Below are positions 27,716-42,500 of a stretch of DNA of 64,000 nucleotides, piece by piece (positions within the stretch are counted from its first letter, which is position 1; each line of letters starts with the position of its first letter). The stretch lies in contig JAKJHU010000155.1 in NCBI GenBank assembly GCA_022316685.1, positions 992,001 to 1,056,000 of the forward strand, written 5' to 3'. The position numbers were made by a program, and so were the translations under genes. Source of the DNA: Progne subis subis (taxonomy: Eukaryota; Chordata; Aves; Passeriformes; Hirundinidae). The notes below the pieces were generated by a model, which was given only the letters and a program-made list of their open reading frames with translations, did not search any database and was not told the origin of the DNA.

Positions 27716-28276
27716 AAGGAGCAAAATTTCCCCCCTCCCCTTATTTGTCTATCTCTTTTGTGAATGAAGCATAGGGAGAGCAGCTCTTTGCAAGAGGGGC
27801 TGAGAGGAAGCGTAAGATCTCTTTCAGCGTATTGCAGTGTTTTTTATTTCAAAAAATTTTTAGCTTGAATACTTCTTCCAGTCCACCAAATAATGTTTCA
27901 TCTTGAATGCATCTAAGTTTAAACTTAAATAGTCCAAATCCAGAACATCAACTGAAAATTTGAAAAAACAACTAGACATGATAACCTGGTGGATATTATT
28001 TGGCTCTAAATTGGTATTATTTATATAATAGCTGCAAAGCTGAATTTCAAATACCACCGGTAGTCTATACCTTTAAAAATTGTCAAGGATCAGTCTACTA
28101 CACGAAACTAAACTTTTGTGTTGACAAATTGTTTAAGGGGACAAGATCAGAGGAAATAGCCAGGCAAGAAGTTTCCTGCTTCACAAGTTCTTTCAGTTAA
28201 ATAGGGGAGGATGTACATCACAAGGTTTTTAAATCCTTTTTTTTAGTATGAAATACAGAGAGATAGTGTAGGTGTG

Positions 28277-28306
28277 ATATATCTATCTATCTATCTATAT
28301 CTATCT
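28277..28306. repeat. (TATC)n microsatellite
   Basis: A run of TATC tetranucleotides with one TATATC interruption. A simple repeat, likely polymorphic. Confidence 0.9.
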
Positions 28307-29029
28307 CTGTGAGTTACAAATTTTCATTTAATGTTATCATTTTTAGATGAAATGATAGAGGAGGAGATAGTCTTGCGCACGTTTTGCTGCTGAGTGAAAG
28401 AAATTGTAGTTGTCATGGGGAGAACAAGGCGTGGATAAATGTCAAGGCGAATGCTACAGTATAGAAATATTCTGCAGTTGTTTTGGCTTTGCTCATTTTT
28501 AATAATATAATTATACTACACTGATAATTCAGTACTTCTTTAGTATTTGGACTATGTTAAATAGTGGTTAATAAACACTTCTGAAATTGGCAGATCCTGT
28601 TAGCATAGGAAACTTAATTTAATTGTTTTGGTACTTCAGTCTTGGTGGGTTTTTTTTGTTACTTCTTTTGTTCTTACACAAATGTTGAAATACGCCAAGT
28701 CTTAAGGGGAATGAGAAAAATTAGATGCTTGCCAGTATGTGGAAAAAAACTAATCAAGACAGAGGTTAATTATAGGGTGATTCACTTGAAACTGATCCTA
28801 ATGATACTGTCTTTTAATTAGATTGATTTTGCCTAAGCATATTTGTCATAACTTATGTTAACTGTATTAAAATTGGCTAATGAATCCCAAAACTTGTCAG
28901 CAAGGAGGGAACTTTCAAACTCTAAGGAACGTTTCCTCATTGCTACATGGCATGAGGTTCTTGGTCATTGGCTTTAGCTCTCGGGAAGAATGCATTGCTC
29001 CTAATAAATGTCTAAATTTGATAGAAAGA

Positions 29030-29430
29030 GATCACTAATTGTTAAATTGCTTGGCAAGTTGAACTGGAAGATATTTGGATAGAGCCAAATGTGTGATCCC
29101 AGGTCTAAAGACCAATATTGTAAATTGCACTTATGGACTAGAAACAATAGTTTTGAATAACACAACCAGTAGAAGGAATGTAGGGGCGGGGATATTAACT
29201 GCTGTGTACAATATTAATGGGCTGTGATGAGTGTATAATGGCTAGTTTAGGGTTCCTAAGATGAGTCAGAAATAGTCTTAAAAGGTTTAGAAGAGAGCTG
29301 CAAAAATGCAGGTTCTGGGAAAGTGTATCTCATTTTAGAGATTTAAAAGCCTGTTATGTTGAAGTGTTACTTGAGATGTTTTGAGGATTTGAACTTTAAT
29401 CCTATATGAAAAGGCCTTGGTGAGAACTGA
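29030..29430 (+). mobile_element. Old CR1/L3-like LINE remnant
   Basis: Diverged sense-strand LINE. 'gccaaatgtgtgatcccagg', 'attgcacttatggactagaa' and, later, 'ggtttagaagagagctgcaa' followed by 'aaatgcaggttctgggaaag' keep the order of the conserved CR1/L3 coding tail (the 'gttcagaggagagc' block). No open frame survives. Edges are approximate. Confidence 0.6.
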
Positions 29431-29771
29431 AAACAGACGTTTGCTGACTTAAGTTCTAGAGCAATTTACCTGGGAATCATTTGTTCTCTCTCTTTCTTTC
29501 TTTTAATGTTTGAATCACGTGGATGGTTTTAGTAAAATGTGCCTTTCTTGGAGAGTATGTGTGGTGCTGATGCAAGAAATAGGAGAAAGTGTGTGGTCAT
29601 TGGATCACAAAGCAAGGATGATAGTCATGATGTATTAGAGTGCAACAAGACAATATAGCAGAATATACACATTAGATGCAAAGAAAGCAAGGATTGCCAT
29701 TGGCTTTGCAGAGAGAGCTGAGGCCTCATGTTGTGGCTCAGGAAACAAAGATATTACAAACTGCTGAGTAG

Positions 29772-29815
29772 GAATCCCAGTCCAATTCCCAGTGCAAATC
29801 CCAGTCCATATTCCC
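29772..29815. repeat. Short imperfect 13-bp minisatellite
   Basis: Three imperfect copies built on 'aatcccagtcca' (29772-29784, 29785-29797, 29798-29810) plus a partial 'ttccc'. On the minus strand they read as repeated 'tggactgggat'. Confidence 0.7.
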
Positions 29816-30325
29816 TTCGAGGGGGCAGGGTATTAATATACCCTTCTGTGGGGAATGGATTTGTAGAGAATTCTTAAAGTTTCCATCCATTTCCCACGCC
29901 CTTACCCAAGTCAGCATGTTATTGGTAACATTTTTCACAAATACTATGTAAAAGACAATGTGTCACAGTAACAGGAATATAAATCTGTGAAATCCATCCT
30001 TGTCTCAAGGCATTACCAGCTCTTTTTCTGCCAGCCAAATGCATTTTCAGGCATCATGATGCATCTTCTTATGCATTAGCTGTATTATTCCTTTTGCCTT
30101 TCTAGATCGTGTACATATTTTTCCTATTTAAAAAAATAGATTTTTTTTTTTGCTTGAGCACCTGTCAAACTAATGGTAGAATCCTTCTGAATGAATGTTG
30201 GCTTTGCAATTCTGCCACTGAATACGTTCCATTCCAGGAAATATGCTAATGTTTTCACAAAGTTCTATTTTTATAAGCCTGCTTGCTTTTTGCACAGTCC
30301 TTCCCAGCCATATTAATATTCGTGT

Positions 30326-30327
<2 letters not shown>

Positions 30328-30355
<28 letters not shown>
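30328..30355. repeat. Poly-T tract (28 T)
   Basis: Uninterrupted run of 28 T on the + strand. No flanking retroelement was recognised. Confidence 0.95.
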
Positions 30356-30360
<5 letters not shown>

Positions 30361-33300
30361 GTGGGAAAGTATTTTTTCCCCTCTGTGCTTCGGATTGGCT
30401 TAGAAGGGCAGAACTACTGTCTATCTCTCTTCTCTTGATTCATCACAGTGTAGCAATTCCTTTGTCTTGAAATGTGCTTTTTCCTGCATGTTACAGTTGC
30501 GGTGCTGGGCAAGGGTGATGTGTTTAGTGTCTCTAAATGTATGAGAATAGCTATTTACCTTATATTTCCCTTCAAGCAGATAGTAGTCTGGAATTGCAAG
30601 CCTCTGGACAGCCATCTTTCCATTTTGCACTGTTGTCCAACGACTTTGATTGTGTCATCAGAGTTAGGTGCAGTTGTGTTTGGAAGGAGCGTAGTCTGAA
30701 GGGTGCAAGGAGATTGCTGACTGTCCTGGAGCTGTAAGAGGGAATGAACTTACATCTCGGTGCTTTTGTCACTGACCCAAAAGCACCACTCAGCGCTGTG
30801 CAGGTGGTCAGTGAATGCTTGCAGCAGTTGATGGCTTTTGTACACCATCTGTGTCATGCATCCTTTCTTCTTGATTATCTTGTCTTCATTTCAGTGTGTT
30901 TTGGTAGTTGCTGAAGTCAAACAAATATGGAAAAAATACATATGCTATTGTTACGTGTTCATAACTCCTCTGAGAAGAATTCATGTATCTTCTGGAGAGT
31001 GGCTGAATGAAAACTGGTCTGATGAGCCATGTGTATTTTATAAAGGGTGCACTAAAAAGCCACTAATGAAGTTGTGGGAAGTGGACTCTCGAGTCCTCAT
31101 AATTTCCTGAATGCTGTGATTAGCATCCCACAGAGCATTGTAAAACAGTTCATTAATCATAGTGATAAAGAAGGAATGTCAGCTGTATTGTGCACCTTTC
31201 TGTGGTTACAAGATCTTGGGAACAGGGGCCAGAATATTGACCAAAACAAGTATATGTGTGCTGTGATGGGCCACTCTTAGCAGCAGTATGACAACTAATG
31301 CTTTCTGGAATAAAGAAGAAATGAAATAAAACTTTTTCTAGTGTAGCAATACTATTAGAATAGGTTCTTAGGTTATTTTGCTAAAAATGTTTTATGATCT
31401 TTGTATTTTTCTGTTACTAAACTATTTCTCTTTTAAATGAACATTCACGTTAAAAATGCTTGTACTAATTTTGTTCCAACTGTTCCATTCAAACAATTTG
31501 CCTAGTTGTGTTCGGTTTGCTGATCTACATGTTTTTTTACTATTTTGTAACATTCTATCTTGGTGTTCCAGATATTCCAGAAAGCTGATTTACATATAGC
31601 TGGAATCTCTGTTTTTCAATTAATAGTTGTTGCTGTTAATTAATATGTATTTCTTAAAATGTGTTCTGATGTAAAATGATATGTATGATGAATCTGATTT
31701 ACTAAGCTCCATTGGATGGGAAAAATTAATGCAGATATTTTTGGAAGTTATTTTGCAAAAACTGAAAATTGAACATTCGTTCTATAGCAGTGCCATAGTT
31801 TATTTGAAATTGTGTATTTCTGAAAACTAGTACCTTTCTAAAGCATACACTTGAAGTCAAAAGTCACTAAATCAGAAACGTTCCACCAATTCCTAGATTT
31901 TTCAGCTAGCAGCTTATATTTAGTTTTGGCTCCTTAGTCCTATAGCAGTATCCTACACCAGAGAGTGTTATTAGGATGTGACGCCAGTGAAAAATAGTCT
32001 CTGAGTTTGGGTGGATTTTACGGCAACATACATTAGAGTGGGCTAAAGTTTTGATGTCTCACAGGAGAAGGGAGCATAGCTTGAAGCAAGGTCAAGGGAA
32101 AGGAAAACTTGAGCTCTGTTCAGAAAATTAGTGGAATGCAGTTCAGGCATTCTAAAGGCTTCAGAGAGTGTCTTAATAACAAAAGCTTTCCACCTCTTGT
32201 TCTGCTTTTTTTTTTCTTCCACATGCCTTTTTGGAGCAATGACCTTTCAGTCTTGAGCTCTGCAATCCCTTGAATTTGGCAGAACTTGAGGGTTTTTCTA
32301 TTTGTCTTCTGTCAAAGGATTGCTTATCACCTGCTTTTCATTTATTCCTTTGCATCAACTTTTTCATAATTTAGTAACTGTAACTGTTGTAAACATCATC
32401 TAGAGAGGGAGTTGATGGCAGAGAAAATGGGATCTTTTCCTAGTGCATGCCAAATATAATGAATAGATTTTGTGTGATTTCCTAAAAATCTATGGGTTTT
32501 CTTCAGATCTCTGTGCAGTGAGACTCAAATCTCTTCTGTAAAGAAGCATCAGAAAAATTGATTGATAGCTTGATAGAGAAAATAAACAGAATTTTGATGA
32601 AATTCAGTACTCCTGTGCGTGTATGTGCTCTTTCCATGTAGTTGCTCACTAAGTCATGGCCAATTGCTTCTGTTGCTATCTTGTATTTCAACAGTATTTT
32701 AATCTACGCCATTTCTTTAGAGATGTTAGGAGAATGTTATATATCCATATGCACACAGAAAAGAATTTCTTTTTTTTAAATTATCTATGCCCTCATTAGC
32801 AGTCATAGTATGAAATGTTTTTTTGTGTTTTGTTCACATCTACAATACTTTTTCTAAAATGTAATTTATTCTGGTACTCTGCTTAAGGATGTAACTTTTT
32901 TTGGTCTAATTCCTGGCCTGTTATGATGAGTAATCAAGTGGTTCTTTCATCTAGTATGATTGTTGTGTTTATGAATTGATTATCTTTCTTCAGCTGCTAA
33001 ATTTCTCAATTCTGTTTCTCAGAGTTCTTCAGTTCTCAGTGTTCTTCAAAGCAAGGAAAATTTTACCATTTTTTTCCTCTGTTCATGCAGTCAAATTGTG
33101 GAGAGGGTTCTAGGTATTTTTGCCATGTGGGCATGTTTTTATCTTTCTCCACCTGTCATTTAATTAGACAAGATAAAGGAATGAAACATAAAAATGCATT
33201 TTTCCTAAGCAAACAGGGAAGAAAAATTATTTCATAGCAAGCTAACAACTAGATAATTAATAAAATATTGTGGGTTTTTTTAAAATATCAAATGCATTAT

Positions 33301-36300
33301 ATTTGAGATGATTTAGGTGAACTGGTTAAAAATTGATTCCCATTCCCCTATTTTCTTGTTGATAAGTCTCCTCTAATATTTTAAAATAATGATCCTTGTT
33401 TCTAGAAGGCTCAGAACTGTACGTTAAGAATGTTTTGGTGGTGTGTAATGCTATATCCAGTTTCATGCCTTTTTATTGGTATCCTAACATTCATTGTGTT
33501 TGGTCTATAATTTTTTTGGTCAGGCAGAGAAAATCTGAGAGAATGAGGCAGGAGAGAAGTGTCAGCTCAACACTTAAAACATTAAAATGTCCCAAACCAA
33601 CGAACTTATTAACAAAAAAGGAAAAAAAAAGGAAAAAAACCCCAAACTGTAGCCAAGCTGTTCCAAAAGTCTGTGTTGCATGTGAAAAACCTTTTTCAAT
33701 AGGACTGCAAAATGATGGCCCATGCTGCTCCGCATGAAAGTGACTCTTTCATAGGTTATACCTTTACCTTGGTTGACTGTATTTCTGTGCTAGGATCAGA
33801 TCCTATTAATTTTATATATAGAACTGACTTCCTTGTGTAGCTGTTGCTTATATTGGTCTTGATTCCAGGAAAAGTAGATGGTGCTAGAGGTTCTATTTAA
33901 CAGAACCTTATTTTACAAGAATTCCAGAGGTGGTCTTTGAGGTAAAAGATCTCTAAGTTTAACTCCTGTTAAACATAACCATGAAAAGAGTTATTTGATA
34001 AGTGTTCAAGTATGTGTGTTGAAGAAGAGCCAATGTAGAGGTGACCTGATAAATAAACTATGATTAAACTGCCCGTTTTTGGCAAGGCTTTTCAACAGTT
34101 GCTTTTATAAAAATGAAATTTCAGGGAGAGAAGAGAAACAGTTTTTTTGTGAATTTGTAGCCCCATAATGGAATAGAAAAAACAGAATATATGGTTATTT
34201 TCATAATGGTAACAGTGTAATGCAAGGTTTTATCTTATCCTGCTCAAGGGCCTGTGCTGGGTCATGTGTACTTTATCATAAGAATAAATTGTCTGGAAAA
34301 TAGAGTCTCTTGGGCTTTTCTGGATAGAACCTATATAGGAAACTTTAGCATTATATTTGCGACCAAATAATCTTGGCATAATTTTTTTTTTTTTAAATTT
34401 TTATTATTATTATTTTTTAATTTTTTTTTTATTTTTTGTGTGTGTGTGTGCTTCCCAAATATAGCTAGGTAGTGAAGGAAGTTATAAGTGAGTACATATT
34501 GAGATTTGGGAGGAGGTCTTCCTCCTGTGGTCAGGTAATGAATAAAAAATTCTGAATGATACAAAATGAACGTGTGCATGTAGCATTCCATGAAGATATG
34601 GCTACATGATATGTGTTACTCAGTACAGTATGTGTAGTAATGGATCCATTTAAACCAGATCAGGGTCATGTTTTCTTGTTTTTTTTTTTTTTAATACCAG
34701 TGTTGAATTTTTGATCAACTAATGCTGTCTTAGACTTTCATCTACCATCATGGCTGTAAAAAAGAAGGTACACTTCTAGTATATTTAAAACACATATTCC
34801 ATTGTGTGTGTCTTTTTAAAAAGCATAACTTCTTGTGTATGACTGAAATGAATAAAGAGCTCCAACCTCAACTTTGGATCTAAATTATTTATTTATCTCT
34901 GGAACCAGCTGTGTAAATCACAGTGAGATGAACACAGTGTATGAAATTTCTCTTCTATCATTTGTTGCATAGAGAGTTTTTCCTAGGAAAAGCTTGTGAA
35001 ATCAATTAATAAATATTTTGACTATTTATAAGTGATGTTGTATAAAAGTAGGAAGTAGTGGTTCTTCTTATATGTCATTAGGGAATTTCTGTGAAATAAT
35101 GAGTAAATGTTTACAACCATAAATTATATGCCTATCACTCCATTGCTTTTCAAAAGAAAACAAAGATATTTTGCTACATATATGGTATTTGAAAATAAGT
35201 TTCTGAAAATTAGCTAATTTAGCTAATAAACACATCCTGGGATTGTACAATAGTAGGATATTGTGATATTGCCTTAATTTTATTATGAGTGTCTGATTAC
35301 TCTTGACTGTCTTTCTCTCAGTATTGCTGTCTTTAATATTGATTTGAAATGTGTTTAGTAAGTAGATAGCAAAATTCATCTTGCTGTCATATTCTGGTAG
35401 CTTTTTTTTTGTTTGTTTCATTTATTTAAGAAACCTGACATCAGTTTTAACCTCCTGATATAAGGAAACCGATGTCCATCGCCACTATGCTTCAGAAAAA
35501 ATGATGGCTATATTGTGAAGTACAATATCTTCCCACCACACCTATTTTAAACTGCTAAAGAATTATACTGACCATAGCAAAAGACTTATTCACTTGTGTT
35601 GAACAAGCACTTTGGTAGTGAGAGGCAAGATAGCAATGACAGAAGGAATTAGTGCTGGTCTAGGTGAAAATAAAAAGCACAACATTCTTGTTTAACCTTG
35701 GTGTTATTGAAGGAATTTATCACTTTGTTTTGTTCTGAAGTTAAAAAGGAGAAATGTTATTGCAAAATTTTTGCACATCTTCTAAAACAAATACAATGTG
35801 AAGGTTCCTTCTAACTTCATAAAGGCTAAGATTTTACTCCAAGTAAGTGTAATGGCAGCTACTAACAGTCTTGAAGTCATTTATGGGGAATTAATCAGAA
35901 CCTGAAAAGGTGGCTGAACAGACCATAAAACTGTTTTCCTGAGGAACCAGTTATCATAACATTTTCAGTCTCAGGTGATTTTATTATTGCTCAGCATCTC
36001 AAAAGCTGGACACCTATGTGTTTGCATTAGTATTACATTTCAAGTTGGTGCCTTTATGAAAAATCTGAAAACAGCAAATGTATGTGGTCCAAGATTATTT
36101 AGGTTTGTATCAAATTTGAAATAACTGTGAGTAGAGGAGACAATTAGAATTGCATCTGAGATACTATAATGATATTTTGATTCTCATGTCTTTGCAAATA
36201 AGTCGATGGTCGCTAGTTACAGAGGTTGAGAAAAAGAATATTGTAAAACAGATGTTGTATTGCAAATTTTAAATCTCTAAAATACAGGTTGAACTTTTAC

Positions 36301-39300
36301 ATATTTAACATTTACAGTGGTTTACAGATTGTAAAATGCAGTCAGAATTTTGGTGGCTGTTTGACAATTCAGTCTCTACGAAAACATATGCATACGCAGC
36401 AGGCAAAAGCTGCTGGAAGGCTGGTATATCTGAAAAGTTCAAGTGAGCATAAGGAATCTGTTCTGAAGAAAGAATTCCAGTGCTTGCTGTGTTGGTAGTA
36501 TTGTGTCGTGATGGACGGAATGCAGGGAGAAAATCAGTTACCACTTTATCAGTGTTATTTGTCCAATTTTCAGTTCATGTTTCTTCATGTACTATACTTT
36601 TGGGATATCTGAAGAGCAAACACAAAGAATTTTTGGAATTTAAAACACGTAGTGTTCCCTGAACTTTGAAAACAAGTTTTAGTAGTGTCTAAATGTACTT
36701 TTCCCCCCTCTTACTGACTTGAAATGTAATGCTTTCTGATTTTGTACATTTTAAATTAAGCCTCTGGGTTTTGGTGTTTTGGCAGTCTAATTGTTTTCTT
36801 CTGTACGATGAGGGTAGAAAATGGGTCAGGCACTATTGCGCTGAGAATGCAATGCTGGTGTTTTGTGGGCTTTCCCCCTCCAAAAACTGTACTTAGTAAA
36901 TAGTTAATTTATTTGACATCAGTTACAGAAGTAAAAAAAAGGAAAAATGAATAGTTTTCCTCCAAATTGATGATTGGATATCGTTCTGAAAAGATTAGAA
37001 ATAATTCTGACCAGTTTTTAGAAAATGAAAAAGTGTGAGATCACATAGGTAGTATGGGGTTCTGTTTTGTTTCTGAGAATTCTCCTGTATTGATGACAGC
37101 TGACAATTTGGATGTGTATGGATGCTTCTGCGAATGCTGGTTGCAGGATCAGGATTGAAATTAGGGGTGCAAAGCAGGAATAGTAAGTCCTTTGAATACG
37201 CAAGGACGTTATTATACCGGCAGTAGCCCGTACCCCTGTGTGAGCATTTTATTTATTACACTGTTCTGAAAAGTGCAGTCTGCCTGGGTTTTAAGTGATA
37301 CATGTACAGATGAAATTAAAACATGAACACAGTGTTCACATGCACAGATTTCATTAGGATATAAAAGCCATATACAATTACAAAATTTCTTTGACTTTGT
37401 TTCCCTAATAGACTGCTTTTTGGAGCCTTTAACTGTGTTTGTCCTAATAATGCTCTGTTAGTTTGTAGAAGAACATAGTAATTACTGCATTTACAAAACT
37501 TATTATTGGGATTTTAAATCATTTTGTTGGGAGGGATGGAGAGCTCTCTGATTGGAACAAAGTTACCGACAAAATGTAATAGTTTTGTTTCCTCTAAGCT
37601 CCAATACTGATTGTCTTATAAACTACGGGTAAAAAGTTATGTTTCATGTTTTAGTTTACCATCCGAGCATCTTTCATAACATTTGTTTTGTAGAAATTCT
37701 TCTGTTATCTTACCTTCCTCTGTTTTCACATGACTGGTCACATGTGACTTCTTTCTTTCAATGGTTTACTGCTGCTTTTCATAAAAAGAAGAGTGCGAGA
37801 GAAAGCGGTCTTAAAATTTATTTTCTCTGTTATATATTTAATCTGTATTAACATTGACATGATAAGCCTTAGTTTTGAAAAGGTTTTCCCTAAATTCTCC
37901 AGCAGTATGGGTTTGTTGTGTATCTGCAGAATTCAACTCTTGCTACCTACTTCCAAATGCATACACATGCACTTTGTCATTTCAAGTCAGCTCCCAAATA
38001 ATTGCTTTTGTAATTCTGTCAATAAACATATTCTCCCTAACTTGGACGCTTCAGAAGTTCAAGTTTATTATATTAGGTATCTTGAAGACTCTTAAGAACA
38101 GTATCAAAACTGTATCAGAATGGGCTGAGTTCCATGGCACTGTTTGCTTACTGTATTTTGTTGCAATTTTCTTCACTTTTTTTCCTTCACTTACTGAATA
38201 GATTTTCAGCAGTGACCATGCCTACATAAGATCCAGGCAGAAAAAGTCATGTTTAAAATTAATGTGATCTGAGCTTTTGTCTGAAAAGGCTCCCTGTCCT
38301 ACTCAAGTGTCAGTAGCAGTTATCTGTACAAGTGGAAGCAAGCAGACATGACCCTTCTAGCTTACTATCTGAGCTTCTAGGACTTGGGTTGTTCTAAGAC
38401 AGATGCAGTATAGTATCCATGGATGGATTTTTGTAGGAAGAATATTTAAGTCTGCTTTAACATATCAAATTCTTTAAACTCAAACATTTCAATTACAGTG
38501 AATTTCATAATCTAGTAAAAAGAAATTCTGAAAAGCCTAATATTCTACATCAACCAGCTCTCCCTAATTCCATGCTAATTTAGTTTAGAAAACTTAGTCA
38601 CCTTCTGAGGCATGATATCCCTCACAAAAACAATGTTCTTTATTTCCCAGTATCTGGTGTTAATTGATGTGCCTGTTGTCCCTGATGAGTATTGTAGTTT
38701 CCTAGCTGCAAGAATTCTTCTGTCATCTTCTTTGTGAATAAAGATTCCAGTGTAGGCATCAATTTAAGTTCCTTCTATTAACTGGTAATGCATTTATTTC
38801 AGTTAACTTTCCTGCTGTGGTCCTGTATTTAATGTGCTGTAATAATCAGCTCAAACATCATTTGCAGTTATGGAATCTATGTCAAGTCTTTCAGTTCCAT
38901 TGTGCTTTAAAAATATGTGATGTAGCTTTTATACATGTAAGAATTGGCTTCCCAAAACTTCTGTAGGCTGTCAATTTAGTATCTTCCAATTGAGCTTCAT
39001 CACCACCTCTCAGCTTGGTTTATGTGTGTTGTAGGGAGCAAAAACTTGGTCATTAATGTTTTATAAAGCAGCTTAAATTGTACTACAAAGACTTCTTTTT
39101 TTTGCTGTTTCTGGTGTTGTTAGTGGAAGTGATTGTGGACTTAAAGTGACCAGCTCCTTCCCAACATTTTCTAAAAGATCATCTAGTTTTCTTATAAAAT
39201 TCTGTATTTATACTCAGCAGTCATTTCACCACAGAGCATTCATTAGTATTAAACAGCTCGTTATCTTATATGGGTGATATTTTATACCTTACTGTATAAC

Positions 39301-39467
39301 CTGCTTTCTATCCTCTAGAATCCCTGTTAGTCTCCACATAAGAAGGGTGTTGGTATCATTAACCAACAGAACATAATACCTGTTTTAGGAACATTTCTTT
39401 TCCAAAATCTTCTTGAGGCTCCTTTTACTTGTTAGCCGTGAGTGCTCAAAGTATTAAAATATTTGTT

Positions 39468-39592
39468 TGGTGTACTTATGTCGCACTTTGGGACATGGTT
39501 TGGTGGTGGACTTGGCAATGCTAGGTTATGGTTGGATTACGTTATCTTAGAGATCTTTTCCAACCTGAAAACTTTTATGATTGTATGAGTCT
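39468..39592 (+). mobile_element. CR1 LINE 3' end
   Basis: Sense CR1 terminus: 'gggacatggtttggtggtgg', 'cttggcaatgctaggtta', 'ggttggattacgttatctta' and 'gatcttttccaacctgaaa'. It ends in degraded copies of the terminal repeat ('tttatgattgtatgag'). Same group as the copy at 24083-24281. Confidence 0.88.
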
Positions 39593-42500
39593 ACTTGTCT
39601 GTCTAGAATGTTTTGATTTTAGCAAAACCAACTTCTAAACCCAGTGTTTCCCTTAAGTTCCTTCCTCAGCGTAGATAATCATGTGTATAATGCAGCATGA
39701 TGGGGTAGCCCCTGCCCTCTAATCTTCTGATTCCGTTTGTTATTGTCTTCATTTGCAATTTTCAAGTTGGTTAGCAGACTGATTTTCTTGTATCATTGTG
39801 ACTCTTTGACTTTGTGAGTAACTTAGGGGCTAGAGATGTAGATCCTTCATGCCCCCCTTCCTTGTGGAAATGAACTCTGAATGCCGTCCAGATTCTCCTT
39901 AATTTACTAGGAGAGTCTGTCTTGAGACTTGCTAACTTGCTAAAGCGGGGTCGCTTGCTTTAAAAGAATACAAAGATTTATAAACCAAAAGCCTACTATC
40001 TGTGTTTGGGCCGTAGCCAGACTCTTAAGTAAAAATGAGTTTGTGGACTGTGTGTGACTCTAGCAGGAGGCAGCTCAGAACCATGGAGAGCTCTTTTGAA
40101 TTCCAGTATGGGGAATAATGGGCATCCTTGATTTTTTCTTGTTATTGTTGCTAAAATTAGCCTGAGCTATTCAGAAACAAAGGAAGCTGAAGGGCTAGAA
40201 AAAGCCTACACTGAAAGTAGGAACAAGAACATAATACCTGTTATAAAAGAGTAGGTGGAAAAAGCCTAACTTGCAAGTTAAGGGATTGTGAGGTGCTACT
40301 GGAGAACAGCTGAACATAGGAGCCGCTGGCTCTGGCATCTTTATTATAATGTGTTCACCACAAAGGAAAATACTGCTTTTCTCACAAATAATAAGTTTAT
40401 ACACAATTATTCTATGGAGTAAATGGCTGTATTGCTATGTAGGTTTGCTTAGGAAACAGTGAGAGTAAAATACAATTTTAGGTTTTCCTACAAGTGCTTG
40501 ACTTCCAAATTGATTCAAACGATGATTTCTATTCCTGTATTTTGTTTCTTATTATCAGTCTGAAATACTTGAATGGGATTTCACTAGAATTACTTTTGAG
40601 AACATGTGCAAATTTAGCTTCTAAGTTTTTGTTACTGTAAAGTATTAATATTGCTTTAAGAATTACAGACTTTTTATGGAAAATGAATTAAAAATCTTAT
40701 TTTTAGAATGTTTAGCTTATTAAATAGAGTATTCTGTGGTAAAAAAAATCAAGAAAGTTATATATATCTGGGCACACAGGCACAAAAATGCCACCTTACA
40801 TATAAAAGAAAATAGCTCACTCGTTAAAGCTGATAGTTGCTGACACTCACCATGGTTTGACAGCAAATTTATGCATTAGTGATAGTTGTTATAAATAAAT
40901 ATGGGAGTTCTCATTAACGGTGTAAACTTAATACTTTTAAGTTTAAAAGGACATAAAAGGAGCTAAGCAAGACGCTAATACTTTCAAAGGTGTTTTTAAC
41001 TCAGTAAGTTTTAAACTCACCTGTCATTTTTCCTTTATAATGTGTCACACCAATTTTGAGAGGAAGACGCATTGGCAGCATTATGTGAGGTTTTGACTTG
41101 CAGCTTCACAGCTCTGTTTTATTCATAGCCTTACTATTGTGCAAAGTGTTTTGTGTTTTTCAGTTCCTTCACTTTTAAATAAATGCAAAGACCTTAGATC
41201 TGTGGTACACTTGAGCCGTGGTGATGGTGAGGATCACATGCCGAAAGCAATCAATTTTTGGTGGCATGGAGCTCTACAAAAGCTGTAAACCGTGTAAATT
41301 AGTCAGCATGAACCTATATGCTAATGCAAGTAAATTGTTTCTCATACTTGAATTAGCACATTAGGTACCCTTTTTTTGGTGTATTTTAGCATGTAAAGTT
41401 CTGTATACCAAGTAAATAAAACTGGAGTGCCAAGGGAAATCTTTACAGGCTAAGATTTGCATATTTTGGCAGAGTGGAATTAAAGTTAAGGCAGATACTT
41501 CTTTATCATATGGCAATATTACTATCTGCAATCCCCAGTAAAATTTGTCGTGCTCTAATAAAAGTACTGCATAAAACATTGTTCAATTTGAACTAGAAAA
41601 TGGTGATACAAAGCAAGTCTGATTATTTAGTTAATGATCCCATCTGACATTCTTTCCCTGATGCAGCTCACTCAAAACTGTATTCCGGCATTTCTGTCAA
41701 ATCACCCAGTCTCCAAGCTTGCCATATATAAGAAGAAAGTCTTTTAGCTCAGTTCTGTGACTTTTTATTTTTTTTTTCCCCTCAGCATCTGAATACCGTA
41801 TAGCCTTCACTATGCTTTGATTTTGCAGAACCTCCTGGTTGCAAATACCACTTCAGTTTACTTCTGGCTGCCAAGTGTCATGCATTTTTGCATAACTATT
41901 ACAAATTCAGCAGCTCTCTCATCTGCCTGTTTTTCATCTTGATTTATAAACATCCAGCTGAGTTGTGAACAGACTGATGTTAAGTTTCCTGGTTATTAGA
42001 TTTTTGCATGTTACTTTGATGCCAGCCAAGAGAGGAAAGATCTTACCTCTGATCTTGCTTGTGAAATTTGCAGCCATTAAGGAATGATACTGGGAAGCAA
42101 GTGGAAAAGAAAAGAAAATTTAGTGGAGCTCTGCAGCAGAAACAAGAATGGAAAAGTCAAATATTACTTTAAGGTTGTCCATTGTTTATTTTCTCCCTCT
42201 CTGTTCCTTTCCCAAGGTATCCAGATTATTCTACTGATAGGGAGCTGCACTTTCCCCAAGAAGAGGCAGCTGTACTTTGGTCCCAGATGAGCACTGAAAC
42301 CAGAGGCAAACATTCTATTAAATTCTATTAAGAAAGGAGTGCGCCATTTCCGTTTGTTGACTGTCAAATGACTAATGCAGGGCAGAAAGCCCTATTCTCT
42401 TCAGCTTCTTGATTCAACAACTGTATATTTTTGGAAGCATTTTTGGTGTTTCAATTAAAAGGGAATGAGCAACTGCGAATGCGTTACTTAATGAAATCAT

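Noticed and set aside
28277..28306. TATC array as a possible regulatory site (GATA-like on the other strand)
   Set aside because: Better explained as a microsatellite; GATA-like cores arise automatically from the repeat unit.
33396..33737. 113-codon + strand frame with a Lys-rich stretch
   Set aside because: The lysines come from an A-rich simple-sequence patch; the rest has no recognisable domain.
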